64,000 nucleotides of DNA from CBDDLD01 sp965250025 (GCA_965250025.1 OZ252283.1:310001-374000), one strand, 5' to 3'. Positions 35,678-44,961 are shown, counted from the stretch's first letter. Notes: generated from the sequence alone by a model not told the origin. Numbers and translations are program-made.

Positions 35678-36970
35678 ATGAGTACACAAAAATTTGCAAC
35701 AAAAGCATTACATGCAGGGCATGATGTTCAGCAACATGGTAGCACAAGAGCAGTTCCTATTTATCAATCTACAGCCTATGTATTTAATGATTCGGATCAT
35801 GCTGCCAATCTATTCAACCTTTCCGAAACAGGAAACATTTACACCAGAATTAATAACCCTACCAATGATATATTAGAACAGCGTCTTGCAGCGCTCGAAG
35901 GTGGATTGGCAGCGGTAGTTACTGCTTCGGGAACTTCAGCTACGGCAACAACATTCTTTACATTACTAAAAGCCGGAGACCATATCGTGGCTTCTAATAG
36001 CCTGTATGGCGGGTCCTATAATTTATTGAGTGTTACATTACCAAGACATGGTATTACCACCACTTTTGTAGATCCTTCAGATCCTGAAAATTTTAGTAAA
36101 GCAACTCAGGAAAATACCAGAGCGTTTTTTATTGAATCTGTCGGTAATCCAAAGTTAGATGTTTTAGACATAGCTGCCATTTCTAAAGCAGCAAAGTCAT
36201 TTAAAGTGCCTTTGATTGTAGACAATACTGTAGCTACTCCATATTTGTTAAATCCAATAGCATACGGCGCTAATATTGTAATTCACTCTTTAACCAAATA
36301 CATAAACGGCAATGGTACAGCGTTGGGTGGTGTTATCATTGATGCAGGCACTTTTGATTGGACCAATGGTAAGTTTCCCGAATTTACCGAACCATCACCG
36401 GGTTATCACGGTTTGGTATATAGTGAAGCTTTGGAAGCTGCAGCTTTTATTGCTAAAGTGAGAATTGAAGGATTGAGAGATTATGGCGGTGCATTAAGCC
36501 CGTTTAATGCATTTCAAATTTTACAAGGTTTAGAAACCTTAGAGTTACGAATTAAAAAGCACAGTGAAAATGCCTTGGCTTTAGCACAGTGGTTAGAGCA
36601 GCAGGAAGAGGTAAGCTGGGTAAACTATCCGGGATTGGCGTCCAGTAAATTTAAAACCTTAGCCGATAAGTATTTGCCAAATGGGCAAAGCGGCATTGTT
36701 ACTTTTGGAGTTAAGGGTGGTTATGAAGCAGCAAAAACCATAGCAGATACGACGCAATTGTTTTCACTTCTTGCAAATATAGGCGATACCAAATCTTTAA
36801 TCATTCATCCGGCAAGTACCACGCATCAGCAATTGGATGACGAGGCACAACTGGCTACAGGGGTTTCAAAAGATTTGATTCGTTTATCAGTTGGTATTGA
36901 AAATATAGAAGACCTTAAAGCTGATCTTAAAGAAGCCTTTGTAAAGGTCAGTAAAACGCAACTGGTTTAA
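35678..36970 (+). CDS. metY: O-acetylhomoserine aminocarboxypropyltransferase (sulfhydrylase)
   Basis: PLP enzyme making homocysteine from O-acetylhomoserine and sulfide. It has 430 residues. The N-terminal FATKALHAGHD, VPIYQSTAYVFND, the YTRINNPTND substrate/PLP loop and PLP-lysine in IVIHSLTKYINGNGTALGG are typical. First gene after the SAM-I riboswitch; a 93-residue-long leader-free start at ATG 35678 lies 120 bp after the aptamer. The next gene, a homoserine acetyltransferase-like enzyme, supplies its substrate. Confidence 0.96.
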   Translation: MSTQKFATKALHAGHDVQQHGSTRAVPIYQSTAYVFNDSDHAANLFNLSETGNIYTRINNPTNDILEQRLAALEGGLAAVVTASGTSATATTFFTLLKAGDHIVASNSLYGGSYNLLSVTLPRHGITTTFVDPSDPENFSKATQENTRAFFIESVGNPKLDVLDIAAISKAAKSFKVPLIVDNTVATPYLLNPIAYGANIVIHSLTKYINGNGTALGGVIIDAGTFDWTNGKFPEFTEPSPGYHGLVYSEALEAAAFIAKVRIEGLRDYGGALSPFNAFQILQGLETLELRIKKHSENALALAQWLEQQEEVSWVNYPGLASSKFKTLADKYLPNGQSGIVTFGVKGGYEAAKTIADTTQLFSLLANIGDTKSLIIHPASTTHQQLDDEAQLATGVSKDLIRLSVGIENIEDLKADLKEAFVKVSKTQLV

Positions 36971-37066
36971 TCCTTTTACTGTAGTTCATTAGTGTTGTGT
37001 ATTGCTAGTTAGGCTGAGTATTTACATGCTCAGCTTAATTGGCAGTATGAAAATAATTAAATTGTT

Positions 37067-38086
37067 ATGAGTGTGCTTCAATACATACATATAGATGAAT
37101 TCCTGTTGGATAATAGGAAACGAGTGGCGATCAAATTATCGTATCAGACTTTTGGTAAGCCATTAAACAGTGGTGCTCCTGTGGTCTTAGTTAATCATGC
37201 ATTAACAGGAAATTCTAATGTTTCAGGAGAAAAGGGATGGTGGAAAGCCATTATAGGACCAAAGCAAGTTATTGATACTGATCATTACGCCGTATTAGCA
37301 TTTAACATTCCTGGAAATGGTTACGGTGAAGAACGTGTTTTTCCTTTTGAAAACTATAAAGATGTTACAGCCAAAGATGTCGCAGCGTTATTTTCTCAGG
37401 CATTATACCAGTTAGGTGTTACTGAAATTTTTGCTTGTGTAGGAGGTTCAGTAGGTGGTGGAATTGCGTGGGAGTTAGCAGCGATAAAGCCAAACCTGAT
37501 ACAGAACTTGATTCCGATAGCATCAGACTGGAAAGCTACAGATTGGATCATTGCCAACTGCTACATTCAAGATCAGTTATTGAATAATTCCAGAAACCCT
37601 GTTGAAGATGCACGTATACACGCCATGACATTTTACAGGACTTCAGAATCTCTTACTGAAAAATTCCAAAGGACAAAACACGATAACGCCTTTTTTAATG
37701 TAGAAAGTTGGTTGACACACCACGGAAAAACATTGAAAGGTCGATTTCAGTTATCAGCTTATAAGCTGCTCAATCATATTCTAAAAACCGTAGATATTAC
37801 CAGCGGAGGAAAATCATTCCCTGAGGTAGCTAAATCAATTACTTCTAATATACATATCATAACGATCAATTCAGATCAATTTTTTAAATCGGATGAAAAC
37901 TGGAAGACCTTCATTGATTTAAAATTGGTTAAAGAAAATGTAACTATAGGAGAAATAAAATCGATTCATGGTCATGATGCATTTTTAATGGAGTATCAGC
38001 AGTTAAGTAAACTGTTAAAACCTGTTTTTCAAATCAAATACAAAGAAAATGACAACTGTAAATCTAGTTATATTCGGCATTGGTAA
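37067..38086 (+). CDS. metX: Homoserine O-acetyltransferase-like alpha/beta hydrolase
   Basis: Predicted to acetylate homoserine with acetyl-CoA, feeding MetY. It has 339 residues with the MetX fold: NHALTGNSNV oxyanion region, nucleophile Ser128 in CVGGSVGGGIAWELA, Asp in INSDQFF and His in SIHGHDAFLMEY. The position between metY and a homoserine dehydrogenase supports the assignment. Its last 38 bp overlap the start of the dehydrogenase gene in a different frame. Confidence 0.9.
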   Translation: MSVLQYIHIDEFLLDNRKRVAIKLSYQTFGKPLNSGAPVVLVNHALTGNSNVSGEKGWWKAIIGPKQVIDTDHYAVLAFNIPGNGYGEERVFPFENYKDVTAKDVAALFSQALYQLGVTEIFACVGGSVGGGIAWELAAIKPNLIQNLIPIASDWKATDWIIANCYIQDQLLNNSRNPVEDARIHAMTFYRTSESLTEKFQRTKHDNAFFNVESWLTHHGKTLKGRFQLSAYKLLNHILKTVDITSGGKSFPEVAKSITSNIHIITINSDQFFKSDENWKTFIDLKLVKENVTIGEIKSIHGHDAFLMEYQQLSKLLKPVFQIKYKENDNCKSSYIRHW

Positions 38087-39122
38087 TGTGGGTTCCACAT
38101 TGATTCGACAAATACAAGATGCTAACCTGAAACTACTCAAAACGCAGCAAATACATTTGCAGATTCCTGTGATCACCAATTCGAAACTGGCATTCTTTAG
38201 CAAAGATCTTACAAATACTTGGGAGGCTGATTTTAAGCAATTTTCTGTACCCTATAAGATTGAAGATATAATAGCCTATGTACAATCTAAACGGTTGTCA
38301 AATTTAATAGCTGTTGATGCTACGGCAAGTTTGGATCTGGTAAAGCATTATACCACATTAATCAGTAGTGGGTTTCATATTGTTGCAGCCAATAAGGTGG
38401 CCAACACACTTCATTATGATTTTTATGAAGAGCTGCGCTTGAATTTGAAAAAATACAATAAGCAGTTTTTATATGAGACAAATGTAGGTGCCGGTTTACC
38501 GGTTATTGAAACTGTGAAAAATTTATACCAGTCCGGCGCACACGTTACTAAGATCAGAGGTGTGTTTTCAGGATCGTTAAGTTATGTTTTTAATGCATTT
38601 TCAGATCAGGACGTGCCATTTTCCGAAATTCTAAATGAGGCGACTCAAAAAGGGCTTACCGAGCCAGATGCCAGAGAAGACCTGTCAGGCAAAGATGTTG
38701 CCAGAAAGCTTCTGATTTTAGCCAGAGAACTTGGATTGCAAACGGAGCTGTCAAAAGTGAAAATAAGATCTTTGGTGCCAAGACAACTGAATGGGAAAAC
38801 GACCTCTTATCAGTTTAAGCAGCGTATCAAAGAACTAAATCCGGAATTTGAAACCGTAAAGACTAAATTAAAGACTAATGAAGTGTTAAGGTATATTGGA
38901 GAACTGGATGTTAATACAAAGACATTAGAAGTAAGACTGATTTCTGAACCTAAAGATTCAAACTTTGGGCAACTTAAAGGACAGGATACGCTATTTGAAA
39001 TTTACACAGATGCCTATAATAAACACCCTTTGATCATACAAGGTGCTGGTGCCGGTAAGCGTGTAACTGCAAGAGGTGTATTGTCAGACATTATAAAGGT
39101 ATCCCATAATATAAAAGATTAA
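38049..39122 (+). CDS. hom: Homoserine dehydrogenase
   Basis: Reduces aspartate semialdehyde to homoserine. It has 357 residues, monofunctional with no aspartate kinase or ACT domain. The nucleotide-binding VIFGIGNVGSTL is at the N-terminus; AANKVANT, ETNVGAGLPVIETV and GVFSGSLSYVFN followed by EPDAREDLSGKDVARKLLILARE give the catalytic domain. The ATG at 38049 lies inside metX (38-bp overlap), and the next candidate would delete the nucleotide loop. Third gene of the riboswitch-controlled operon. Confidence 0.93.
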   Translation: MTTVNLVIFGIGNVGSTLIRQIQDANLKLLKTQQIHLQIPVITNSKLAFFSKDLTNTWEADFKQFSVPYKIEDIIAYVQSKRLSNLIAVDATASLDLVKHYTTLISSGFHIVAANKVANTLHYDFYEELRLNLKKYNKQFLYETNVGAGLPVIETVKNLYQSGAHVTKIRGVFSGSLSYVFNAFSDQDVPFSEILNEATQKGLTEPDAREDLSGKDVARKLLILARELGLQTELSKVKIRSLVPRQLNGKTTSYQFKQRIKELNPEFETVKTKLKTNEVLRYIGELDVNTKTLEVRLISEPKDSNFGQLKGQDTLFEIYTDAYNKHPLIIQGAGAGKRVTARGVLSDIIKVSHNIKD

Positions 39123-39142
39123 GTTAGTTTCATTTATTCTAT

Positions 39143-39150
39143 TACTTTTG
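39143..39150 (+). promoter_or_regulatory. Promoter -7 box of the PagL-like gene
   Basis: TACTTTTG matches TAnnTTTG, 16 bp before the ATG at 39167. The next two genes appear to be independent of the methionine operon. Confidence 0.5.
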
Positions 39151-39166
39151 CCAAGTTGCTTTTAGT

Positions 39167-40258
39167 ATGAAAATCAAACTTGGCTGTATATTAGTACTGG
39201 TATCATTATTTTCTTTTTCTCAGGAAAAAGCAAACACGTCTTACATAGATGTTAATTATTTCTCAGGTAACATCGCTTTACATAACAATGATATTCTACA
39301 TCTGATCTCCGGACATCCGGAGGGAATGATCCTGAGTTGGAACAAAAAAACATTTGGGCAGAAGGCCTGGGAACAACGCTATAACTACCCAGATTATGGG
39401 ATTTCAATGAGCTATCAGGACCTCAAGAATGAGGCATTAGGTCATAATTTAGCTCTATATGGGCATTTTAATTTCTATTTTTTGAAGCGAAACCTTATGC
39501 TACGTGTAGGTCAGGGGTTGGCTTATACCAGTAATCCTTATGACAAGTTTGAAAACCCTAAGAATATCGCTTTCGGTTCGCGCATTATGAGTAGTACGTA
39601 TCTTATGCTCAATTATAAGAAAGAGCGATTGATAGATCGTTTTGGATTTCAAACTGGATTATCATTGATCCATTATTCCAATGCTAATGTAAAAGCTCCA
39701 AATACGAGTATCAATTCAGTGACCTTTAATTTGGGGTTGACCTATAACCTTAATGAAGCCGAACCCGAGTATATAGACGATATAGAAAAAGAGAAGTATA
39801 CAGAACCTGTTCGATACAATTTTGTATTCAGAAGTGGTGTAAATCAAAGTGATGTCATTGGAAGTGGGCAATATCCATTTTATATATTATCTGCTTATGC
39901 AGATAAACGATTGAATCATAAGAGTGCTATAAATGCAGGGGCAGAAGTTTTCTTTTCCAATTTCTTAAAAGAATTGATACATTTTCAATCTGTAGCTTTT
40001 CCAGAGGAAAATGTTAGTGGAGATGAGGATTTTAAACGTGTTGGTTTATTTGTGGGGCACGAATTATTTATTAATAAACTTAGTGTGTTGACACAATTGG
40101 GGTACTATATATATTATCCCTATGATTTTGAAGGACGAACGTATTTTAGGGTAGGACTTAATTATTACATTACTAAAAAATGGTTTGGGTCATTGACTTT
40201 AAAATCACACGGTGCAAAAGCTGAGGCTGTAGAATTTGGAATAGGTATACGATTATGA
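39167..40258 (+). CDS. Acyloxyacyl hydrolase / PagL-like lipid A deacylase
   Basis: A 363-residue outer membrane protein with a signal peptide (ending FSFSQ). The C-terminal half matches the PagL-like barrel, with LIHYSNANVKAPNTSINSVTF (split as LIHYSNANVK and APNTSINSVTF) carrying the His and Ser/Asn expected at the active site. Such enzymes remove an acyl chain from lipid A in the outer membrane. The extra C-terminal strands and the ends in GIGIRL fit a barrel. Its stop overlaps the next start (ATGA, 40255-40258). Confidence 0.82.
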   Translation: MKIKLGCILVLVSLFSFSQEKANTSYIDVNYFSGNIALHNNDILHLISGHPEGMILSWNKKTFGQKAWEQRYNYPDYGISMSYQDLKNEALGHNLALYGHFNFYFLKRNLMLRVGQGLAYTSNPYDKFENPKNIAFGSRIMSSTYLMLNYKKERLIDRFGFQTGLSLIHYSNANVKAPNTSINSVTFNLGLTYNLNEAEPEYIDDIEKEKYTEPVRYNFVFRSGVNQSDVIGSGQYPFYILSAYADKRLNHKSAINAGAEVFFSNFLKELIHFQSVAFPEENVSGDEDFKRVGLFVGHELFINKLSVLTQLGYYIYYPYDFEGRTYFRVGLNYYITKKWFGSLTLKSHGAKAEAVEFGIGIRL

Positions 40259-41010
40259 TAAGAATAAAGCAAATAATGGTATTCGTCATTGCTATCACTT
40301 TTATAGGGTGCGATAGTGAAAATGCTTTTGACTGTATTCAGGCTGAAGGCAGTACGGTCAGAGAAGAAAAGATCTTGCCGGATTTTCAGCGTATTTTGGT
40401 GAATAGAGGTGTGGAATTGATTTTAAAACAAGGCGATACACAACAGGTTATTATAGAAGCAGGAGAAAATTTGATTAACGATGTTAGAGCTGAAGTTATA
40501 GGAGACCGTTTAGAGTTGACAGATGAAAATATGTGCAACTTTGTTAGGGATTATGGTACGACAAAAGTGTATGTGACATCTCCTAATATTACAGAAATAC
40601 GAAGCTCAACACAGTATGATATTTCATCAGACGGTGTATTGACCTACAGTCGTCTGAGGCTTCTTTCAGAAGATTTTAACAGCCCGGATAGTTTTACGGT
40701 TGGGGACTTTAGATTGCATGTAGCTACAAATGAATTGAGTGTGACAGCTAATAACATTTCATTTTTTTATATTAATGGTACCACAGAAAGCTTATCTGTA
40801 GGTTTTTTTGCCGGAGCTGGACGATTTGAAGGTGCTGATCTTATTGCCCAAAATGTGGATATTTACCACAGAGGAAGCAACGATATCACTGTAAATCCGG
40901 TACAGTCTTTAGTGGGTGAATTGCGAGGGACAGGTAATTTAGTAGCCTTAAATGAACCGCCTTTAGTGGCTGTAGAACGGTTTTATACCGGACAATTATT
41001 TATGAATTAG
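40255..41010 (+). CDS. DUF2807-type lipoprotein
   Basis: A 251-residue lipoprotein: the signal peptide ends FIGC with Cys19 as lipid site. The mature part is a right-handed beta-helix-like repeat of the DUF2807 (head-GIN) type: FQRILVNRGVELILKQGDTQQVIIEAGENL, split here as FQRILVNRGVELIL and QVIIEAGENL, with later LRLLSEDFN and GAGRFEGADL. The function is unknown. It is coupled by ATGA to the PagL-like gene. Its 3' end overlaps the convergent gldA end by 11 bp. Confidence 0.85.
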   Translation: MIRIKQIMVFVIAITFIGCDSENAFDCIQAEGSTVREEKILPDFQRILVNRGVELILKQGDTQQVIIEAGENLINDVRAEVIGDRLELTDENMCNFVRDYGTTKVYVTSPNITEIRSSTQYDISSDGVLTYSRLRLLSEDFNSPDSFTVGDFRLHVATNELSVTANNISFFYINGTTESLSVGFFAGAGRFEGADLIAQNVDIYHRGSNDITVNPVQSLVGELRGTGNLVALNEPPLVAVERFYTGQLFMN

Positions 41011-41896
41011 TCAACGTTCTAAATAAACTCTCTAGACTGGTGTTTTTTTGATGCAGTTGTAAAATTTTCAATTCATTATCGTGGGCAAAATCAAATACAT
41101 GAGAGCGCATATCCTCTTTAGTGTTAAATGTAATTTCATAAACAAAGCCTTCAGTATTTGTAACATTACTAACTTTTGGTAGCTTTAATAAGAAAGCATC
41201 TTCGACACGGTAATCGAACTCTACAATAACGATTTGGTCCTGATCTTTTCTAAGATCTTTCAAATAGTTGTCTGCGACGATCTTTCCTTTGTTTATAATA
41301 ATAACTCTATCGCACATGGCTTCAACCTCTTGCATGATATGTGTAGACAGGAAAATGGTTTTCTCTTTGCCAATAGATCGGATTAAATTTCGGATATCAA
41401 CAAGTTGATTAGGGTCTAGACCTGTTGTGGGTTCATCCAGTATTAATACTTTGGGGTCATGTAATAAAGCATTAGCTAAACCTACACGCTGCCTATATCC
41501 TTTAGAAAGTTGTCCAATTTTTTTATGAGCTTCAGGTGTCAATCCGGTCATTTCAATAACCGTATCAATTCGGTCTTTAGAAACACCATACACATTGGCA
41601 TTGAATTTTAGATATTCTCTAACGTACAATTCAGTATATAAAGGATTATGTTCTGGAAGATATCCAACATTTTGTTGCACATTATGCTTATGTTGAAGAA
41701 CATCGTAACCGCTAACACTAGCCTCACCTTCAGAGGCATTTATGTAAGTGGTCAATATCTTCATCATGGTAGATTTTCCGGCGCCATTAGGGCCTAAAAA
41801 CCCAACAATCTCGGAAGTGTTTACGTTAAAAGAAATAGCATCAAGAGCCTTTTGGTCTCCGTAAGTTTTCGTAATATTTTTGACTTCTATTGACAT
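41000..41896 (-). CDS. gldA: Gliding-motility ABC transporter ATP-binding protein GldA
   Basis: ATPase of the GldA-GldFG ABC transporter needed for gliding in Flavobacteria. It has 298 residues. Walker A GPNGAGKST, signature LSKGYRQRVGLA, Walker B VLILDEPTTGLDP and the switch His in LSTHIMQEVEA are intact. A C-terminal domain of about 80 residues (VEFDYRVEDAF ... QLHQKNTSLESLFRTLT) is the usual GldA extension. Start ATG 41896 is preferred to a TTG two codons upstream. gldF and gldG are not adjacent. The name rests on lineage and length; a related bacitracin-type ABC ATPase cannot be fully excluded. Confidence 0.87.
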   Translation of the reverse strand: MSIEVKNITKTYGDQKALDAISFNVNTSEIVGFLGPNGAGKSTMMKILTTYINASEGEASVSGYDVLQHKHNVQQNVGYLPEHNPLYTELYVREYLKFNANVYGVSKDRIDTVIEMTGLTPEAHKKIGQLSKGYRQRVGLANALLHDPKVLILDEPTTGLDPNQLVDIRNLIRSIGKEKTIFLSTHIMQEVEAMCDRVIIINKGKIVADNYLKDLRKDQDQIVIVEFDYRVEDAFLLKLPKVSNVTNTEGFVYEITFNTKEDMRSHVFDFAHDNELKILQLHQKNTSLESLFRTLTNS

Positions 41897-41965
41897 TGGC
41901 AATCCATATTTTGGTAAAAATAAGTATTTAGTTAACGCTAATTAATAAAATTTGGTTCGTATGAT

Positions 41966-41995
41966 TTTGTTTTTTCAATTAAATGGTTACTTTAG
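41966..41995 (+). promoter_or_regulatory. Promoter of the aromatic-amino-acid operon
   Basis: TTTG at 41966-41969, 18-bp spacer, TACTTTAG at 41988-41995 (one mismatch). The predicted start is near 42001, 11 bp before the leader peptide ATG. Confidence 0.55.
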
Positions 41996-42011
41996 CTTCA
42001 TAATTTAATTT

Positions 42012-42077
42012 ATGCAAAGCGTTAATACATATTACAACTGGTTTTATTTCTTCTTTAAACAAAGGAGCGAGGCTTAG
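42012..42077 (+). CDS. Aromatic leader peptide (attenuation) of the phe/tyr operon
   Basis: A 21-codon ORF with ATG at 42012 and TAG at 42075-42077. Residues 7-15 read YYNWFYFFF, i.e. four Phe, three Tyr and one Trp in nine codons. No other function is plausible for such a peptide upstream of Phe/Tyr biosynthesis genes. Ribosome stalling on these codons would decide between the antiterminator (CGAGGCTT 42068-42075 with AAGTCTCG 42105-42112) and the terminator (42105-42132). The peptide is not in usual gene predictions because of its size. Confidence 0.85.
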   Translation: MQSVNTYYNWFYFFFKQRSEA

Positions 42078-42104
42078 TATGTAATATTTAAATACAATTC
42101 AATG

Positions 42105-42132
42105 AAGTCTCGATTTTATCGGGACTTTTTTT
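42105..42132 (+). terminator. Attenuator terminator of the phe/tyr operon
   Basis: AAGTCTCGAT (42105-42114) pairs with ATCGGGACTT (42118-42127), ten pairs with one U-G, loop UUU, followed by a T-run (42126-42132) that ends at the pheA ATG (42133). Its 5' arm is also the partner of 42068-42075, overlapping the last leader codons, giving the mutually exclusive antiterminator. Confidence 0.88.
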
Positions 42133-42963
42133 ATGATGATACATTCGGTAGCCATACAAGGAATAAAAGGATCTTTCCACCACATAGTCGCAACGAATTA
42201 CTTTGACGATGATGTGAAAATATTGGAATGTCTATCTTTTGATAGTGCTGTAGATAAGCTTTTAACAGGAGAAGCTGATGCAGTTATTATGGCTATTGAG
42301 AATTCAATAGCAGGTTCCATTATACCTAATTATGCACTAATTGATAATCATAACCTACAAATTGTGGGCGAGTGTTATTTAGATATTCAGCACCATTTGA
42401 TGGCATTATCGGGCCAGAATATTGATGATATTAGGGAGGTCTATTCTCACCCTATGGCACTATTACAATGCAAAACGTTCTTCAAAACATTACCACATAT
42501 AAAACTGGTTGAAGATAAAGACACTGCTGAAGTCGCACAGCGTATAGCAAAGCAAAAGCTCAAAGGTGTTGCGGCAATTGCTAGTGAAGCAGCTGCAGAT
42601 ATTTATGATTTAAACATTTTGACAAGAAGTATACAAACAATTAAACATAATGAAACCCGCTTTGTTATTGTTAAGCGGCAAAATCATGAAATTGAACGAA
42701 AACGAATTAATAAAGCCTCGGTAAAATTTGAATTAGACCATAAACGTGGTAGCTTAGCTACAATACTCAATGTAATGAGTGATTGTAAACTGAACCTAAC
42801 CAAAATTCAGTCCTTGCCTAAGATTAATACGCCATGGAAATATGCCTTTTTTGTGGATGTCACCTTTGATGACTATAACAATTATGATAAGGCCAAATCG
42901 ATTATGACTATTATGGCAGAGAACTTTAGGGTGTTAGGTGAATATAAAAATGCTAGACCATGA
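42133..42963 (+). CDS. pheA: Prephenate dehydratase
   Basis: Converts prephenate to phenylpyruvate (Phe branch). It has 276 residues and is monofunctional. The N-terminal IQGIKGSFHH, AIENSIAGSI and HPMALLQC, then the catalytic NETRFVIV (Thr-Arg-Phe), are present. A C-terminal ACT domain (KRGSLATILNVMSDCKLNLTKIQSLP) suggests allosteric Phe inhibition; the usual ESRP motif reads QSLP here. The start is immediately after the attenuator U-tract. The next gene overlaps it by 4 bp (ATGA). Confidence 0.95.
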   Translation: MMIHSVAIQGIKGSFHHIVATNYFDDDVKILECLSFDSAVDKLLTGEADAVIMAIENSIAGSIIPNYALIDNHNLQIVGECYLDIQHHLMALSGQNIDDIREVYSHPMALLQCKTFFKTLPHIKLVEDKDTAEVAQRIAKQKLKGVAAIASEAAADIYDLNILTRSIQTIKHNETRFVIVKRQNHEIERKRINKASVKFELDHKRGSLATILNVMSDCKLNLTKIQSLPKINTPWKYAFFVDVTFDDYNNYDKAKSIMTIMAENFRVLGEYKNARP

Positions 42964-44105
42964 TTAAAGTTGCTAATCGATTAAAGGAAGTAGAAGAATA
43001 CTACTTTTCAAAGAAATTAAGAGAAGTAGCGTTCTTAAAATCTCAAGGGAAACCCATTATAAATCTGGGGATTGGTAGCCCTGATTTAGAACCACCATTA
43101 AAAGCAGTAATGGCACTGGAGGAAAGTTTAAATGATGAAGGCGCACATAAATATCAAAGTTATCAAGGTATACCAGAATTAAGAGAGGCCATAACGACGT
43201 TTTATAAGCAACAATTTAATGTTTATTTGAGCGCTCAGACCGAAGTGTTACCATTAATGGGGAGTAAGGAAGGAATTATGCATATATCCATGGCCTTCTT
43301 GAATAAAGGCGATCAGGTTTTAGTGCCAAACCCAGGATATCCTACATATAGTTCTGTAGCAAGACTGTTAGAGGCAGAACCGGTGTATTATAACCTTAAA
43401 GAAGAACATAATTGGGAACCGGATTTTATTGAATTGGAGCGTATGGATTTGAGCAAAGTGAAAATCATGTGGCTCAATTATCCACACATGCCTACAGGAG
43501 CCCAAGGAACGAATAAACTATATGATGATGTTATTGCTTTTGCAAAACGGCATAATATTCTGGTAGTTAATGATAACCCTTATAGTTTTATACTTAACGA
43601 TCGACCAAAGAGTATTTTTAAATATAGAGATGCTAAAGAAGTATGTTTGGAATTAAACTCTATAAGCAAAACATTCAATATGGGAGGATGGCGAGTAGGA
43701 ATGGTTGTCGGAGATTATAAATTCATTACCAGTGTATTAAAGGTAAAAAGTAATATGGATTCAGGGATGTTTTACGGTGTACAAAAAGGAGCTGTCGAAG
43801 CTCTAAAATGTTCTGAGATGTGGTATGTAAGTTTAAACAATGTTTACCAACAAAGACGTAAGCTAATATGGGAATTAGCAAAAGCGCTCAATTGCACTTA
43901 TGACGAAGATCAATCAGGGTTATTTGTATGGGCCAAACTGCCACCACTTATAAAATCTGAAGAATTCACAGATTTAGTGTTAAAAGAGCATTCCATATTT
44001 ATAGCACCCGGAACAGTATTTGGTAGTGAAGGGGAAGGTTATATCAGGTTTTCATTATGTGCAAAAGAAGATGATATTAATGAAGCCATTGCAAGAGTAA
44101 GATAG
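42960..44105 (+). CDS. Class I/II aminotransferase (probable aromatic or LL-type)
   Basis: PLP aminotransferase of 381 residues. Features: INLGIGSPDLEPP substrate loop, NYPHMPTGA, NDNPYSFI, PLP-lysine in SISKTFNMGGWRVGMVVG and the terminal RFSLCA arginine. The setting between prephenate dehydratase and dehydrogenase strongly suggests transamination of phenylpyruvate and 4-hydroxyphenylpyruvate to Phe and Tyr. By sequence alone an aspartate or diaminopimelate aminotransferase is possible. Coupled by ATGA to pheA. Confidence 0.92.
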   Translation: MIKVANRLKEVEEYYFSKKLREVAFLKSQGKPIINLGIGSPDLEPPLKAVMALEESLNDEGAHKYQSYQGIPELREAITTFYKQQFNVYLSAQTEVLPLMGSKEGIMHISMAFLNKGDQVLVPNPGYPTYSSVARLLEAEPVYYNLKEEHNWEPDFIELERMDLSKVKIMWLNYPHMPTGAQGTNKLYDDVIAFAKRHNILVVNDNPYSFILNDRPKSIFKYRDAKEVCLELNSISKTFNMGGWRVGMVVGDYKFITSVLKVKSNMDSGMFYGVQKGAVEALKCSEMWYVSLNNVYQQRRKLIWELAKALNCTYDEDQSGLFVWAKLPPLIKSEEFTDLVLKEHSIFIAPGTVFGSEGEGYIRFSLCAKEDDINEAIARVR

Positions 44106-44109
44106 TTTT

Positions 44110-44961
44110 ATGAAGAATATATATGTCATAGGAGTAGGTTTAATAGGAGGTAGTTTTGCTTTAGATATAAAAAAGTTATATCCGGATAGTGAACTATATG
44201 GTATTGATAAAAATCCAGACCATATTAAAGAAGCTATGGCATTAGGTCTTATACAACATGAAGCAACAATGAAAGAGTTGCACAATGCAGATGTGGTTAT
44301 TGTAGCTGTTCCCGTGGATGTCACTTTAGAACTCTTACCCAAAGTATTAGATGGTATTAAAGACGATACCTTAGTTATTGACGTTGGCTCCACAAAAGAA
44401 GACATATGTTTAAAGGTTAGAGACCATAGAAATCGTAGAAATTTCTTGGCTGCTCATCCTATAGCAGGAACAGAATTTTCGGGTCCCGGTGCTGCTGTAT
44501 ATGGATTGTATAATCATAAGACCAACATCATATGTGAGGTGGAAAAAACAGCATTTAAGTTGCAGGAAAAGGCATTGCAACTGTTTTCGGATCTGGGTAT
44601 GAGAATACGCTATATGGACCCGAAAGCGCATGATAAGCATATTGCCTATGTGTCACATTTATCACATATCAGTTCGTTTATGCTGGGAAAGACTGTCATA
44701 GAAAAGGAAAAAAATGAACGCGATATTTTTGATATGGCAGGAAGTGGTTTTGAAAGTACGGTGAGATTAGCAAAGAGTTCGCCTGCTATGTGGACCCCCA
44801 TATTTCAGCAGAATAAGACCAATGTGATAGAAACATTACATGAGTATATTGATAATTTGAAGCATTTTAAAACGCTTTTGGAAAAAGAAGATTTTAATGC
44901 AGTCTACAGAGAAATGGAAGACACAAATTATATAAAACGTATCCTAAAAGGTATTCAGTAA
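44110..44961 (+). CDS. tyrA: Prephenate dehydrogenase
   Basis: NAD(P)-dependent oxidation of prephenate to 4-hydroxyphenylpyruvate (Tyr branch). It has 283 residues. The Rossmann loop GVGLIGGSFAL is at the N-terminus, with DVGSTKEDI, AAHPIAGTEFSGPGAA and the helical dimer domain with HIAYVSHLSHISSF. It follows the aminotransferase after 4 bp. Confidence 0.95.
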   Translation: MKNIYVIGVGLIGGSFALDIKKLYPDSELYGIDKNPDHIKEAMALGLIQHEATMKELHNADVVIVAVPVDVTLELLPKVLDGIKDDTLVIDVGSTKEDICLKVRDHRNRRNFLAAHPIAGTEFSGPGAAVYGLYNHKTNIICEVEKTAFKLQEKALQLFSDLGMRIRYMDPKAHDKHIAYVSHLSHISSFMLGKTVIEKEKNERDIFDMAGSGFESTVRLAKSSPAMWTPIFQQNKTNVIETLHEYIDNLKHFKTLLEKEDFNAVYREMEDTNYIKRILKGIQ

